In this document: positions 17,053 to 26,770 of the stretch, one piece after another
How positions within the stretch are numbered: position 1 is the stretch's first letter
How the letters are laid out: the number at the start of each line of letters is the position of its first letter
DNA from: an uncultured Micrococcales bacterium
Lineage (GTDB): Bacteria > Actinomycetota > Actinomycetes > Actinomycetales > Microbacteriaceae
NCBI GenBank assembly: GCA_913062975.1
Contig: CAJXZO010000001.1
Span: forward strand, 1 to 64,000
DNA: 64,000 nt
Reading direction: 5' to 3'
Position numbers and translations under genes: made by a program
Notes under the pieces: model-generated
What the model saw: only the letters and a program-made list of their open reading frames with translations
What the model was told of the DNA's origin: nothing
The model's database searches: none

Positions 17053-18132
17053 CTAGTCTAGCGAGGTAATTGCCGATGGCATCAGCTCTAATAGCCTGTT
17101 GTTTTCTTCCTCGGTGCCAATTGTTATTCGCAAAGCTGAGTCGATCGTCGTTTTTCTGACTATCAATCCATTGCTGAGCAGATAATCAAAAACAGCTCTG
17201 GGGTTACTAAATCCACCTACCAGCAAGAAATTAGATTTTGAAGGGTAAACAACCAAGTCCAACTTTTTCAGCTCTTCAGCAACTCGCTCGCGCTGCACTG
17301 AAATCTCTCGAACATTGGAAAGCATCGTTTCGCTTTCTCTAACTGCCGCCCTAGCAGCTGCTTGGGTGAGGCTACTCAGGTGATACGGGAGTCGAACCAA
17401 TCTCATCGCATCTATTACCGCTGGATCTGCAGCCATATAGCCAAGGCGGACTCCAGCAAAAGCGAATGCTTTTGACATTGTTCTGGAAATGACCAATCTC
17501 GGTCTGTTGTGAAGCAAGCTGATTGCAGACTCAGAGTCTGAAAACTCTGCATAAGCCTCATCAACAATCAAGATGCCTTCGGTCGCTTCGTAAGCCGCCT
17601 CAACAACATCGAGTTCAATAGCCGTACCTGTTGGGTTGTTCGGATTGCACAAAATCACAATTGAAGGGTTATTGGCCTTTATCTGCTCAACCACATAGCT
17701 GGCACTCAGGGTGAATCCTTCTTCCCTGGGAAGCTCTTTGTAATCAGTCAGTGTGCCCTTGGCAATCACCGGATACATCGAATAAGTTGGGCCAAAGCTG
17801 ATAGCCAATCGCCCAGGACCCCCAAAGGCCTGGTGCAATTGCTGCAAAATTTCATTAGAACCGTTAGCGGCCCAGATCTGAGCTAGTTCTAGATCGTAAC
17901 CTAGAAAACCTGCCAATAGCTCCCTGAGCTCAATAAATTCTCGATCTGGGTATCTGTGAAGATTTGAAAGTGTTTTTTCGATTTCTGAAGATATTCGTCT
18001 CTGAACGCTTTCCGGAACACCGTAGCTGTTTTCATTTACGTTTAACTGAATGCCATCTAGAAGCTGAGGTGCTCCGTATGGTTCACTGCCTCTCAGGTCA
18101 GCCCTTAGCGGAAGGTCATCCAAACTTGTCAT
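17053..18132 (-). CDS. hisC: Histidinol-phosphate aminotransferase
   Basis: PLP aminotransferase, fold type I. 359 aa; Schiff-base Lys221 in [12 protein letters not shown], with NPNNPTG near 163-169. First his gene here; hisD, which often precedes hisC in actinobacteria, is absent from this spot. The ATG has no Shine-Dalgarno sequence and lies six bases after TAGTCT, a leaderless-type arrangement. Confidence 0.95.
   Translation of the reverse strand: MTSLDDLPLRADLRGSEPYGAPQLLDGIQLNVNENSYGVPESVQRRISSEIEKTLSNLHRYPDREFIELRELLAGFLGYDLELAQIWAANGSNEILQQLHQAFGGPGRLAISFGPTYSMYPVIAKGTLTDYKELPREEGFTLSASYVVEQIKANNPSIVILCNPNNPTGTAIELDVVEAAYEATEGILIVDEAYAEFSDSESAISLLHNRPRLVISRTMSKAFAFAGVRLGYMAADPAVIDAMRLVRLPYHLSSLTQAAARAAVRESETMLSNVREISVQRERVAEELKKLDLVVYPSKSNFLLVGGFSNPRAVFDYLLSNGLIVRKTTIDSALRITIGTEEENNRLLELMPSAITSLD
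17055..17060 (-). promoter_or_regulatory. Possible leaderless -10 for hisB
   Basis: Minus strand TAGACT, then six bases, then ATG. It overlaps the hisC terminal codons, so part of the match is coding. Confidence 0.35.
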
Positions 18133-18138
18133 TTGGAA

Positions 18139-18144
18139 AGACTA
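18139..18144 (-). promoter_or_regulatory. Probable leaderless -10 for hisC
   Basis: Minus strand TAGTCT followed by TTCCAA and ATG. TAnnnT with a 6-nt gap places the transcription start at or next to the A of ATG. It lies between the LysM gene and hisC. Confidence 0.5.
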
Positions 18145-18155
18145 CCAATTCAGAT

Positions 18156-18443
18156 TTAGGGAAGAGCTATTTGTTGTCCAGCAACTAAATCTGTGCTCGT
18201 AAGTCCATTTAGGTTCACAACTTCTGCAATCCAGTCCCGTGGGTCCTCACCAGGAGCGTAGTACTTAGCCAACTCCCACATGGAGTCTCCTGAGTTCACG
18301 GTGACATAGTCAAAACTCACATTGACCTTCTCGCCACTTGCGGTTGCGGAGAAAGGCGCAATAGTTGCCACCAAAACAGCAATTACAGCTACCAGGGCGC
18401 GGATTAGCTTCCTTGGACTTTCCAGTCTGTATGAACTAAACAT
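18156..18443 (-). CDS. LysM-domain exported protein, probable SOS-induced cell-division/cell-wall factor
   Basis: 95 aa from the ATG at 18441-18443, which has AAAGGAA four bases upstream; the longer open frame is rejected because it crosses the SOS box. One hydrophobic signal/anchor (about 16-40) is followed by a LysM domain (about 45-95, YVTVNSGDSMWELAKYY) that binds peptidoglycan. In Mycobacterium and Corynebacterium a LysM-containing SOS gene (Rv2719c/ChiZ, DivS) is divergent from lexA and delays division after DNA damage. Position and SOS box suggest the same role; there is no catalytic domain. Confidence 0.85.
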   Translation of the reverse strand: MFSSYRLESPRKLIRALVAVIAVLVATIAPFSATASGEKVNVSFDYVTVNSGDSMWELAKYYAPGEDPRDWIAEVVNLNGLTSTDLVAGQQIALP

Positions 18444-18453
18444 TGAGTTCCTT

Positions 18454-18469
18454 TCGAACACTTGTTCTA
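18454..18469. promoter_or_regulatory. SOS box (LexA operator) between LysM gene and lexA
   Basis: TCGAAC-ACTT-GTTCTA differs at one base from the actinobacterial consensus TCGAAC-N4-GTTCGA. It lies 11 bp upstream of the LysM start codon and 130 bp upstream of lexA, so both may be controlled. A weaker second copy, CGAAA-ATAT-GTTTG at 18517-18530, lies nearer lexA. Confidence 0.75.
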
Positions 18470-18598
18470 ATGATGACACATAATTAGACAAATAAACGAC
18501 ATTTATGACAAATTTCCGAAAATATGTTTGGAAAATCTGTTCAAACCGTCTACTCTCAAGTACTAGTAAAAGGTTTGGCACGGACATTTAGGAGCGAG

Positions 18599-19219
18599 AT
18601 GCCAGAAATAGAAATGAGTGACAAGCAAAAACAGATTCTCGATTTCATCATGCTGTCTAAAAAACAACGTGGCTACGCTCCCTCGATGCGAGAGATTGGC
18701 GAGACAGTCGGATTGGCGTCATCCGCAAGTGTTAGCCACCAGCTCAGTCAATTAGAAAAAATGGGAGCAATCTCTAGAGACCCGAATCGACCAAGAACCA
18801 TTGATGTTCTGCACCAGAGAGCAGAGGAAAGTGACCTACCGGAAGACATGGCAATGATTCCAATGGTTGGTCAGATTGCAGCTGGAACACCTATAACAGC
18901 TGATCAAAACATCGAAGAACTGTTCAGCTTGCCAAGAAAACTTGTGGGTCAGGGAGATCTTTTTCTTCTCAAGGTCAAGGGTGACTCAATGGTTGATGCT
19001 GCCATCTGTGATGGTGACTGGGTCGTTATTAGACAACAGCAAACCGCAAATAACGGCGAGATTGTGGCAGCGATGCTCGAAGAAGAAGCAACCGTGAAGA
19101 CATTCAAGCAAAAAGATGGACACACCTGGCTGCTCCCCCGAAATTCTGCCTACGAACCAATCCTGGGAGACCATGCGGTTATCCTTGGAAAAGTTGTTGC
19201 TGTGATGAGGGCTTTCTAA
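18599..19219 (+). CDS. lexA: LexA repressor
   Basis: SOS repressor; 206 aa from ATG 18599, which has AGGAG five bases upstream. A winged-helix DNA-binding domain covers 1-70. The self-cleavage site is Ala95-Gly96, with Ser130 (GDSM) and Lys167 (TVKTF) as the catalytic pair, all present, so RecA-stimulated self-cleavage should work. It is divergent from the LysM gene across one clear and one weak SOS box. The 3' end overlaps hflX by 4 bp. Confidence 0.96.
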   Translation: MPEIEMSDKQKQILDFIMLSKKQRGYAPSMREIGETVGLASSASVSHQLSQLEKMGAISRDPNRPRTIDVLHQRAEESDLPEDMAMIPMVGQIAAGTPITADQNIEELFSLPRKLVGQGDLFLLKVKGDSMVDAAICDGDWVVIRQQQTANNGEIVAAMLEEEATVKTFKQKDGHTWLLPRNSAYEPILGDHAVILGKVVAVMRAF

Positions 19220-20619
19220 AGCCTTACTTTTTCAAGCTCTGCAGCCAATACCGGCTCCACCCTTGCGTGCACCATCGTGCCCTCTTCTTGGTATTCCGTG
19301 CCGAGCAGTTGCCCAGAAAGGTGAATGCGAGAAATCAGATCCCCTCGGTGGTAGGGGATGAGACCTTCAAACTCAATCTCTGGTTTGGGTAACTTCGAGG
19401 CAATCTTCTCCTCAAGCTCACTAAGCCCGACTCCGGTTTTAGCTGACACAAACATGCTTCCCTCAACTCGGTTAGCAAGTTCTATTTCAGTGTCGAAAGG
19501 CATCAGGTCTCGCTTATTAAAGACCACTAACTGTTCAATGGCGGTAATGCCGGTTTCTGCGAGCACAGACCTAACGGTGTTTAGCTGTTTCATGGGTTGT
19601 GGGTTGGATCCATCCACGACAATCACAATCAAATCAGCAGCAGCTATCTCTTCCAGGGTTGACCTGAATGCCTCAACTAGTTGGTGAGGAAGGTTTTCAA
19701 CAAATCCAACTGTGTCGGCAAGAGTGTATTCACGCCCATCCTCAGTCTGGTGTTTTCTGATTGTGGGATCCAGGGTTGCAAACAAGGCGTTTTCAACCAA
19801 GACACCCGCTCGGGTAATTCTGTTCAAAAGTGATGACTTGCCAGCGTTGGTGTAACCAGCAATGGCAACCATTGGAACCTTGTTGCGCTGTCTGGTTTTC
19901 CTCATTGCCTCGCGGGCTGGTGCCATAGCGGCAATCTGTTTGCGCAACTTAGCCATGCGCGAGTTAATTCGCCGTCTATCCAGCTCTATTTTGGTTTCAC
20001 CCGGTCCCCTGGAACCAATACCAACACCACCAGCAGCCTGACCACCAGCCTGTCTAGACATCGACTCACCCCAACCTCTAAGCCTGGGAAGCAGGTATTC
20101 AAGCTGAGCTAGCTCCACCTGAGCCTTTCCCTCTCGACTTTTGGCGTGCTGGGCAAAAATATCCAAAATAATTGCGGTTCGATCAATCACCTTGACCTTC
20201 ACAACATCCTCTAGTGCTCTTCGCTGAGAGGGTGCCAATTCACTGTTTGCTATCACCGTGTCAGCACCGAGCTCTTGAACGATGCTTTTTAGCTCCTGAG
20301 CTTTACCTTTTCCAACATAGGTTGCTGGGTCTGGGTTTTCTCTTCTTTGCAAAAGACCATCCAGCACCTGAGCACCTGCGGTTTCAGCCAAGGCTGCCAA
20401 TTCCAGCATGGACTCATTTGCCTGATCGATATTTCCCTGAGTCCAAACTCCCACCAAAACAACTTTTTCAAGCCTTAGTTGGCGATATTCAACCTCGGTG
20501 ATATCTTCCAGCTCAGTGGAGATGTTGGCCACTCTGCGAAGCGCTGAACGGTCCTCCAGGTCTAGCTGTTGACCGTCATAATCCAGGTCCTCGGGGGTTA
20601 GGCTTTCAAAGTCTTCCAT
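19216..20619 (-). CDS. hflX: GTPase HflX
   Basis: Ribosome-binding GTPase that splits stalled or heat-damaged ribosomes. 467 aa. An N-terminal HflX domain holds the Gly-rich [20 protein letters not shown] segment, and the G domain has G1 [11 protein letters not shown]3 DTVGF and G4 NKRD. Convergent with lexA (4-bp overlap) and divergent from the adjacent methyltransferase with only 42 bp between starts. Confidence 0.94.
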   Translation of the reverse strand: MEDFESLTPEDLDYDGQQLDLEDRSALRRVANISTELEDITEVEYRQLRLEKVVLVGVWTQGNIDQANESMLELAALAETAGAQVLDGLLQRRENPDPATYVGKGKAQELKSIVQELGADTVIANSELAPSQRRALEDVVKVKVIDRTAIILDIFAQHAKSREGKAQVELAQLEYLLPRLRGWGESMSRQAGGQAAGGVGIGSRGPGETKIELDRRRINSRMAKLRKQIAAMAPAREAMRKTRQRNKVPMVAIAGYTNAGKSSLLNRITRAGVLVENALFATLDPTIRKHQTEDGREYTLADTVGFVENLPHQLVEAFRSTLEEIAAADLIVIVVDGSNPQPMKQLNTVRSVLAETGITAIEQLVVFNKRDLMPFDTEIELANRVEGSMFVSAKTGVGLSELEEKIASKLPKPEIEFEGLIPYHRGDLISRIHLSGQLLGTEYQEEGTMVHARVEPVLAAELEKVRL

Positions 20620-20649
20620 TACAAATTACCTTAGGTGAAAAAATTGGAA

Positions 20650-20655
20650 TATTGT
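20650..20655 (+). promoter_or_regulatory. Possible leaderless -10 for the methyltransferase gene
   Basis: TATTGT, six bases, GTG. No Shine-Dalgarno sequence at a usual distance. Confidence 0.35.
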
Positions 20656-20661
20656 TTGGCT

Positions 20662-21264
20662 GTGAGCGATAACCACTACTTCAGCGACAACCCCCAATCA
20701 ACATCAGGAGAAAAAAAGATTGATGTGCAACTTGGCTCCAGTAAGGTTTCAGTCTTCACGGATGCCGGAGTTTTTAGTCCGCAATCTTTAGACAAGGGAA
20801 CGGCAGTGCTTCTTCGTCACCTAGATTTGGCCCAAAGCCAAGGAAAAGTGATGGATCTTGGTTCTGGCTGGGGGCCTATTTCGCTTGCGCTGGCAATAGA
20901 AAACCCGCGTGTTGAAGTTGTTTCAGTCGAAATAAATCCTCGTGCCAATCAACTATTGGACAAAAACGCTGAACTTTTGGAGATCAACAACATCAACCAG
21001 TTGCAACTCGAGCAAATACAAGGAAACTCAATTGACCAAATCTGGTCCAACCCACCAATCAGGATTGGAAAAAAGCAACTTCATGCGTTACTCAGTGAAG
21101 CCTTTTCGAAACTCAAAATTGGTGGCAATGCCTACCTGGTGGTTCAAAAACATCTAGGTTCTGATTCATTGGCCGGCTGGATAGAGGCTGAACTATCGAT
21201 GCCGGTTGAAAAAATTGACAGCCACAAGGGCTTTCGGGTGCTGCAGGTGACTAAACCTCAATAG
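20662..21264 (+). CDS. RsmC/RlmG-type class I methyltransferase
   Basis: 200 aa SAM-dependent methyltransferase of the MTS family that modifies guanines in rRNA. The opening DNHYFSDNP and the TDAGVFSP segment are typical, motif I is MDLGSGWGPIS, and the catalytic NPP[F/I] motif is NPPIRIGK. I choose GTG at 20662 rather than GTG at 20635: it fits the family N-terminus and lies six bases after TATTGT. Only the catalytic half of full-length RsmC is present, as is usual in Gram-positives. Overlaps dapF by 14 bp (convergent). Confidence 0.82.
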   Translation: MSDNHYFSDNPQSTSGEKKIDVQLGSSKVSVFTDAGVFSPQSLDKGTAVLLRHLDLAQSQGKVMDLGSGWGPISLALAIENPRVEVVSVEINPRANQLLDKNAELLEINNINQLQLEQIQGNSIDQIWSNPPIRIGKKQLHALLSEAFSKLKIGGNAYLVVQKHLGSDSLAGWIEAELSMPVEKIDSHKGFRVLQVTKPQ

Positions 21265-22117
21265 TTCCGCTGAATACAATCTCTGCCGGTCCACTCAGTC
21301 CAACTCGCTCTCCATCCTCGGATTGAAAAACCTTCACTCCAAGCTCGCCACCAGGAACCCTTACCTGCCAGTGATTCTGACCAAGCCCCGACCAGTGGCG
21401 AACAGCCAAAGCTGCGGCTGCGACCCCTGTTCCGCAACTAAGCGTCTCACCCACCCCGCGTTCATAGACTCGCAATTGGATTTTGCCAACACCCTCGGTA
21501 ATCAAAGGATCTGCAGGAACCACAAACTCGTAGTTCAAGCCATCAGGTCTTGGCTGTGACTGCTGGGGTTCATAAACAAGCTGAAGATTTTCCAACTCTT
21601 CAACACTGGAAAGTGCGACAACCGCATGTGGATTACCGATATTCACCTCCAACGCAGGGCGCTGGACATCTAAACCTTTAGCCTGCACCTCCAAAGCTGT
21701 GTCACTAATGCGAAACAGCCCCAGGTCGACAGCAAAACCCGTTGCTGCAGCGGTTAGATCCTTAACGCCATCTCTGGTTGCCACGGGCAATGTGCCGCCA
21801 GCAGGAATGGAGGCTAAATTGTTTTCAATGAGGTAGCGAGCAAAAACTCGTATTCCATTTCCACACATCTCCGCCTTAGATCCATCAGCGTTGCGATAAT
21901 CCATGAACCACTCGCAATCTGGTTCTTGCTGCAGAAGAGAACTCATTTCACTGTGTTCAGTTTTTACAACAAAGATGATTCCATCCGAACCAATACCGAA
22001 ATTCCTGTTGCAAATGAGACTTATTTGCTGCTCGGTTAGATTCAGTGAGTTGTCGAAATCCTCCGCCAACACAAAGTCATTGCCGGTTCCGTGCCCCTTG
22101 CTGAACTGAATCTCCAT
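21251..22117 (-). CDS. dapF: Diaminopimelate epimerase
   Basis: Converts LL- to meso-diaminopimelate for lysine and peptidoglycan. 288 aa; the two catalytic cysteines are in MCGNGIRV and LSCGTGVAA. Follows miaA with a 2-bp gap, an arrangement common in actinobacteria. With dapA and dapB elsewhere in the window, three steps of the DAP pathway are present. Confidence 0.96.
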   Translation of the reverse strand: MEIQFSKGHGTGNDFVLAEDFDNSLNLTEQQISLICNRNFGIGSDGIIFVVKTEHSEMSSLLQQEPDCEWFMDYRNADGSKAEMCGNGIRVFARYLIENNLASIPAGGTLPVATRDGVKDLTAAATGFAVDLGLFRISDTALEVQAKGLDVQRPALEVNIGNPHAVVALSSVEELENLQLVYEPQQSQPRPDGLNYEFVVPADPLITEGVGKIQLRVYERGVGETLSCGTGVAAAALAVRHWSGLGQNHWQVRVPGGELGVKVFQSEDGERVGLSGPAEIVFSGTIEV

Positions 22118-22119
22118 CC

Positions 22120-23019
22120 TTACAGCCTAGCCTTGGAAATAATCTGTTCGACTGCCGTTTCTGGACTAAGCCATTCAATGTTTTCATCTCGACCAAACCA
22201 GGTTCGCTGCCTCTTGGCATAACGAGTACTAAGTAATTGAATTTGCTCAATAGCTTCCTGCCTGCTGATTTCGCCATCGATGAATTTCTCTATCTGTTTA
22301 TATCCAATTGCCGCAGATGCAGTTGTGCTGAGCCTTCCTCTAACCCGCTTCGCCTCTTCTACCAAGCCTGCCTCCCACATCTGCTCGACTCGCAGATGGA
22401 TTCTCTCTCTAAGTATTTCTCTGTCAACATCGACACCAAACATGTGGCAGTCTCTCCAGAAACCAGGGTCTTTCCTAAACTCGTCCAATCCCCTGCCGCG
22501 GAGTCTATAAAGCTCCAGCGCTCTAATGATTCTTCTGCTGTCGCCGAGTTCAATTCTCTCTGCTGATTCTGGGTCTAGTTGCTTTAGCCTCTCTAGCATT
22601 GACTCAGCACCATTTTGCTCGAGTTCTTTTTCCAACTCAGCTCGAACCTGCTGATCCGTTGGAGCAAATTCCATTTCGTAGACAACTGACTGCAAATAAA
22701 GCATTGAGCCACCGACCAAGATTGGCAATGAACCTCTGTCGATAATCGCAGAAATCACCTCTCGAGCCAGCTTTTGATACTGAACCACTGTCACTTCTTG
22801 ATCCGGTGGCGCAACATCAAACATATGATGGGGAAATTGCTGTCGCTGTTCAATGGGAAGCTTTGCGGTTGCAATGTCCAATTCTGAATAAAGCTGCATC
22901 GAATCCGCATTAACTATCTCTGGTTTATACCCCCGCTTAGATAACTCTTTTGCCAGATCAATCGAGATTGCTGTTTTGCCGCTGGCGGTTGGGCCAAGCA
23001 AGACTAAGTAATCAGCCAC
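22120..23019 (-). CDS. miaA: tRNA dimethylallyltransferase
   Basis: Adds a dimethylallyl group to A37 of tRNAs reading UNN codons. Starting at GTG (23017-23019) gives 299 aa with [14 protein letters not shown] at the N-terminus, the family P-loop; the longer frame overlaps miaB and is not conserved. Overlaps the miaB stop by 8 bp; no clear Shine-Dalgarno, so coupling with miaB is likely. A DSMQLY substrate motif follows near residue 37. Confidence 0.94.
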   Translation of the reverse strand: MADYLVLLGPTASGKTAISIDLAKELSKRGYKPEIVNADSMQLYSELDIATAKLPIEQRQQFPHHMFDVAPPDQEVTVVQYQKLAREVISAIIDRGSLPILVGGSMLYLQSVVYEMEFAPTDQQVRAELEKELEQNGAESMLERLKQLDPESAERIELGDSRRIIRALELYRLRGRGLDEFRKDPGFWRDCHMFGVDVDREILRERIHLRVEQMWEAGLVEEAKRVRGRLSTTASAAIGYKQIEKFIDGEISRQEAIEQIQLLSTRYAKRQRTWFGRDENIEWLSPETAVEQIISKARL

Positions 23020-24469
23020 GAATCGGCAGGCTCGGCATTCCCAAGGAAATAGAACCGGGAATCCCTGTTGAGCAGGTCTCAAGCTGGCTTCGGTCCCAAG
23101 CATCACCAGCGGTAGTTCTTCTCACCGAGTATGTCTGAGAGTCTGAAATCAAAAAATGTGGACCATTATCGGTAACCTCAACAGTCACCACATCCCCGGG
23201 TCTTGGAACCTCTGCATTTTCAGGAACGGTGAAGTGGACCAATCTGTTGTCCCTGGCTCTTCCACTTAGTCGCATAGTGGTGTTGTCTTTACGACCCTCG
23301 CCATTGGCCACTAAAACCTCGACAGTCTTCCCGATTTGCAGCCGGTTTTCTTCCTCGCTGATTGTGTTTACAAGCTTCAGCAGGCGCTCATAGCGTTCCT
23401 GAACAACCTCTTTGGGTAACTGGTCTGGCATTTCTGCAGCTGGGGTGCCCGGACGCTTTGAATACTGGAAGGTGTAAGCGCTCGCGAAGCGTGCCTGTCT
23501 GACCACTTCCATGGTTTGCTCAAAGTCTTCCTCAGTCTCACCTGGGAAACCAACAATGATGTCGGTGGTGATAGCAGCATCTGGCATAGCCTCCCGCACT
23601 CTTTCTAAAATGCCCAGGTATTTTTTGCTTCGATAACTGCGGCGCATGTCTTTCAGCACCTTGTCGCTTCCACTCTGCAGGGGCATGTGAAGCTGTGGCA
23701 TAACATTCTCGGTCTCTGCCATAGCCCAAATAACATCGTCAGTGAATGCAGCGGGGTGAGGGGATGTAAATCTAACTCGTTCTAGCCCCTCAATCTCACC
23801 AGCAGAGCGAAGAAGCTTTCCGAAAGCTTGCTTATCTCCAAACTCAACACCATATGTGTTCACGTTTTGACCTAAGAGGGTAACCTCAATCGCACCATCA
23901 TCAACCAGAGCCTGCAACTCATTCAAAACCTCGCCCGGCCTACGATCTTTCTCTTTTCCTCGCAAGGAGGGAACGATGCAGAAAGTACAGGTGTTGTTGC
24001 ATCCAACTGAAATGGATACCCAGCCGGAGTAGGTGTTATCTCTCTTGGTTGGAAGGGTTGATGGGAAAACCTCGAGAGCCTCCAATAACTCAACCTCTGC
24101 CTCTTGATTGTGCCGCGCACGATTCAAAAGCGTTGGTAGCGATCCCATGTTGTGGGTTCCGAAAACAACATCAACCCAGGGGGCTTTCTCAACAATCTTG
24201 TGCTGATCTTTTTGGGCCAAACAACCACCAACGGCAATCTGCATGTTTGGGTTGTCTTTTTTCTTGGGAGCTAATTGACCTAGGACCCCGTAAAGACGAT
24301 TGTCTGCATTTTCCCTAACCGCGCAAGTGTTGAAAACAACAATGTCTGCATCTTCGTTTTCCGCTGCTTCAACATACCCAGCGTCTGCAAGCAATCCTGA
24401 AATTCGCTCGGAGTCGTGAACATTCATCTGGCACCCATAGGTGCGAACTTGATAGCTAAGAGTGGGCAT
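23012..24469 (-). CDS. miaB: tRNA-2-methylthio-N6-dimethylallyladenosine synthase
   Basis: Radical-SAM methylthiotransferase that acts on the product of MiaA. 485 aa: an N-terminal UPF0004 domain with three Fe-S cysteines (in YGCQMN, NTCAVR and GGCLAQ), the radical-SAM CxxxCxxC in CNNTCTFC, and a C-terminal TRAM domain. Coupled to recX (14-bp overlap) upstream and miaA downstream. Confidence 0.96.
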   Translation of the reverse strand: MPTLSYQVRTYGCQMNVHDSERISGLLADAGYVEAAENEDADIVVFNTCAVRENADNRLYGVLGQLAPKKKDNPNMQIAVGGCLAQKDQHKIVEKAPWVDVVFGTHNMGSLPTLLNRARHNQEAEVELLEALEVFPSTLPTKRDNTYSGWVSISVGCNNTCTFCIVPSLRGKEKDRRPGEVLNELQALVDDGAIEVTLLGQNVNTYGVEFGDKQAFGKLLRSAGEIEGLERVRFTSPHPAAFTDDVIWAMAETENVMPQLHMPLQSGSDKVLKDMRRSYRSKKYLGILERVREAMPDAAITTDIIVGFPGETEEDFEQTMEVVRQARFASAYTFQYSKRPGTPAAEMPDQLPKEVVQERYERLLKLVNTISEEENRLQIGKTVEVLVANGEGRKDNTTMRLSGRARDNRLVHFTVPENAEVPRPGDVVTVEVTDNGPHFLISDSQTYSVRRTTAGDAWDRSQLETCSTGIPGSISLGMPSLPIRG

Positions 24470-24968
24470 CGTTTGGCAATTTTAGGCCATCTATCGCGTG
24501 CGCGACAGCCCTGGAACAAATTCCCCCGCTAAAACCTCTTCTTTGCAGATATCCCATCAATCTTCTTCGAACCACTTCGTCCTCTAGGTTTCTAAGGCTC
24601 CGTATTCTTTTCTCGGCAGCTTTATTAGCCAAATCTTGCTCTGAATCATCAAGTTCGGAAGTAGCTGAGGCAATCAACTCATCATCAACTCCCTTTTTTT
24701 GCAGTTCGTAGCTGATTACACGTTTGGATTTATATTGAGATCTTCGGTAGCTCACCAGTGACTGAGCGGTAGCCCAGTCATCAATGAGCCCAACTTCAAT
24801 GAATCTCTCAATAGTCTCATCGGCAATCTCTTGAGGGATTTCCCGCTTTTCTAAAATCTTGGAAAGCTCTTGCGCGGTTTTAGGGGACTTTGAAAGCTGG
24901 AATAGCAATACATTTCTAGCCCTCTGTTCAAGCTTTGCCTGATTATTAGCTAGCTTTTGACTCTTCAT
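24456..24968 (-). CDS. recX: Regulatory protein RecX
   Basis: Modulates RecA filaments. 170 aa, three repeated helical RecX units; the [25 protein letters not shown] stretch is characteristic, and [11 protein letters not shown] forms the last unit. Overlaps the recA 3' end by 23 bp, so it is translated from the SOS-controlled recA mRNA. Confidence 0.92.
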   Translation of the reverse strand: MKSQKLANNQAKLEQRARNVLLFQLSKSPKTAQELSKILEKREIPQEIADETIERFIEVGLIDDWATAQSLVSYRRSQYKSKRVISYELQKKGVDDELIASATSELDDSEQDLANKAAEKRIRSLRNLEDEVVRRRLMGYLQRRGFSGGICSRAVAHAIDGLKLPNDAHS

Positions 24969-25995
24969 CTCCAGCTTCCAAATCAGCTACTGGCACAGGA
25001 GCTCCGATTCCTAAGGCAACCCGAATCTTTTGCTCTATCTCTTCGCTGATGTCAGGATTTTCAACCAGGTAGCGTCTTGAGTTTTCTTTACCCTGACCCA
25101 ACTGATCGCCTTCATAGGTATACCAAGCTCCACTTTTCTTTACAATTTCATTTTCAACAGCGATGTCAATCAACGACCCTTCACGGGAAATCCCCTGACC
25201 GAACATGATGTCAAACTCTGCTTGACGGAATGGTGCTGCGAGCTTGTTTTTCACTACCTTGACTCGCACTCGGTTTCCAACTGAGTTCTGCGCATCTTTC
25301 AGGGTTTCGATTCGGCGAATATCGATTCTCACGCTGGCATAGAACTTCAAGGCTTTTCCACCACTGGTAATTTCGGGGGATCCGAAGAAAACGCCGACTT
25401 TCTCTCTCAGCTGGTTGATAAAAATAGCGGTGGTCTTAGTGTTGTGAACAGCTCCGGTGAGCTTCCTCAAAGCCTGTGACATGAGCCTTGCCTGCAATCC
25501 CACGTGACTATCACCCATCTCCCCCTCAATTTCTGCGCGAGGTGTCAAAGCGGCAACAGAGTCAACGACGACGACATCTACTGAACCGGAACGAATCAGC
25601 ATGTCAGCAATTTCCAAAGCTTGCTCACCAGTGTCTGGCTGGCTAACAAGCAGATCATCAATGTTCACCCCCAGTGCCTGCGCATAATTTGGATCCAAAG
25701 CGTGCTCGGCATCTATAAAGGCCGCCACTCCTCCATTGCGCTGAGCACTGGCTATCGCGTGCAGTGCAATTGTGGTCTTACCGCTGGACTCTGGTCCATA
25801 AACTTCTACTATTCGACCTCTTGGCAGTCCACCAATTCCCAATGCCGCATCCAGAGCAATTGAACCAGTCGAGATCGACTCAATCGGAGCTCTCTCCTCT
25901 GAACCCAATCGCATGATGGCACCTTTGCCAAATTGACGATCGATTTGCGATAAAGCGGCGTCTAGCGCCTTGTCCCTGTCGGCTGCTGATGGCAT
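24946..25995 (-). CDS. recA: Recombinase RecA
   Basis: DNA strand-exchange ATPase and LexA co-protease. 349 aa from the ATG at 25993-25995 (AAAGGG upstream); a frame extension to 26022 lacks conservation. Walker A is GPESSGKTT, Walker B is [10 protein letters not shown], and the DNA-binding loops are present. An SOS box lies 120 bp upstream of the start. Confidence 0.98.
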   Translation of the reverse strand: MPSAADRDKALDAALSQIDRQFGKGAIMRLGSEERAPIESISTGSIALDAALGIGGLPRGRIVEVYGPESSGKTTIALHAIASAQRNGGVAAFIDAEHALDPNYAQALGVNIDDLLVSQPDTGEQALEIADMLIRSGSVDVVVVDSVAALTPRAEIEGEMGDSHVGLQARLMSQALRKLTGAVHNTKTTAIFINQLREKVGVFFGSPEITSGGKALKFYASVRIDIRRIETLKDAQNSVGNRVRVKVVKNKLAAPFRQAEFDIMFGQGISREGSLIDIAVENEIVKKSGAWYTYEGDQLGQGKENSRRYLVENPDISEEIEQKIRVALGIGAPVPVADLEAGDEESKAS

Positions 25996-26114
25996 TGTTT
26001 GCCCTTTCCAATTCTTTGTCACAACTCTAATTTTCCAAAACGCAATGTTTGAGTAAACAATGCCGATTGTGCAAAATTCGTGCTTTTTAGTTATGTGAAT
26101 AAACTAAGTGCTAT

Positions 26115-26130
26115 TCGAACATAATTTCGA
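26115..26130. promoter_or_regulatory. SOS box upstream of recA
   Basis: TCGAAC-ATAA-TTTCGA, one mismatch to TCGAAC-N4-GTTCGA. It sits between the DUF3046 gene stop (26135) and recA, so recA has its own LexA-controlled promoter rather than relying on the clgR transcript. Confidence 0.75.
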
Positions 26131-26134
26131 ATAT

Positions 26135-26368
26135 TCAGAGCGTGTCGCTTTTGTTTTTAACAACGGGCTTTCCAGCCCAACGGGATTTGGGGATTTCCTG
26201 CGCTCTGCAGATAGCTAGCCAGATGTCTTTTGGGTTATCACCATCGGTTAGTGCCTGATTGGGTGTTTTGTCTTGCAATTCTTGCAAGTAAAGATCTCTG
26301 AGGATAATCTCTGAATAACCCTGGCCGAACTCATCAATCATCAGATTGTGAAATTCAGATAAACGCAC
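26135..26368 (-). CDS. DUF3046 family protein
   Basis: Small conserved actinobacterial protein of unknown function. From GTG at 26366-26368 it is 77 aa: MRLSEFHNLMIDEFGQGY, then DNPKDIWLAICRAQEIPKSRW, which matches my memory of the family encoded just upstream of recA in mycobacteria. Its start is 11 bp after the clgR stop and has only a weak GAAG. A longer frame from an ATG at 26422 is possible but would overlap clgR. Confidence 0.8.
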   Translation of the reverse strand: MRLSEFHNLMIDEFGQGYSEIILRDLYLQELQDKTPNQALTDGDNPKDIWLAICRAQEIPKSRWAGKPVVKNKSDTL

Positions 26369-26378
26369 GACTTCGCTG

Positions 26379-26681
26379 TTAGGAGTTTTCAGAAACCAGT
26401 CCAGCTTCCGAGACAAACTCATCGGGAACGGTGTCTGGAATGTATACACCTTCGACAGCAGCCACACGGTCGCTTACCTGGCGAATGATCAAAGATAGTG
26501 GCACTTCGAGTGACTCTGCTACTGACTGCAAAATCTCGCTGGAGACCTCTTTCTGGCCTCTCTCAACTTCACTTAGGTAGCCCAGTGCAACACTGGCCTT
26601 ACCAGCGACCTGCCTAAGGGTCATTCCCTTGTGAAGACGGTGGGTTCGTAGAACTTCACCAATTTGTTGACGTAGTAGCAA
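26379..26681 (-). CDS. clgR: ClgR-type XRE-family transcription regulator
   Basis: 100 aa. One helix-turn-helix (about 8-65; GMTLRQVAGKASVALGYLSEVERGQKEVSSEIL) is followed by a short dimerisation tail. ClgR activates clp protease and stress genes in actinobacteria and is itself degraded by Clp; the cinA-clgR-DUF3046-recA order supports the call. Start TTG with AGGAGG six bases upstream. Confidence 0.85.
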   Translation of the reverse strand: MLLRQQIGEVLRTHRLHKGMTLRQVAGKASVALGYLSEVERGQKEVSSEILQSVAESLEVPLSLIIRQVSDRVAAVEGVYIPDTVPDEFVSEAGLVSENS

Positions 26682-26707
26682 TTCAACCTCCTATGCAACA
26701 ACACTAG

Positions 26708-26743
26708 TTGAGCCCTTGGTCATTTTGTATCTCACTGGCTCAA
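26708..26743. repeat. Inverted repeat in the clgR upstream region
   Basis: TTGAGCC (26708-26714) and GGCTCAA (26737-26743) form 7-bp arms 22 bp apart between cinA and clgR. Could be a regulator site or an RNA stem; it is not the published ClgR box as far as I recall. Confidence 0.4.
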
Positions 26744-26770
26744 AAGTTGCTGACAGTTACTCCAACTAAA

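Noticed and set aside
20635-20661. GTG at 20635 as start of the RsmC-like methyltransferase
   Set aside because: It adds nine residues before the conserved DNHYFSDNP and lies only 15 bp from the divergent hflX start with no Shine-Dalgarno.
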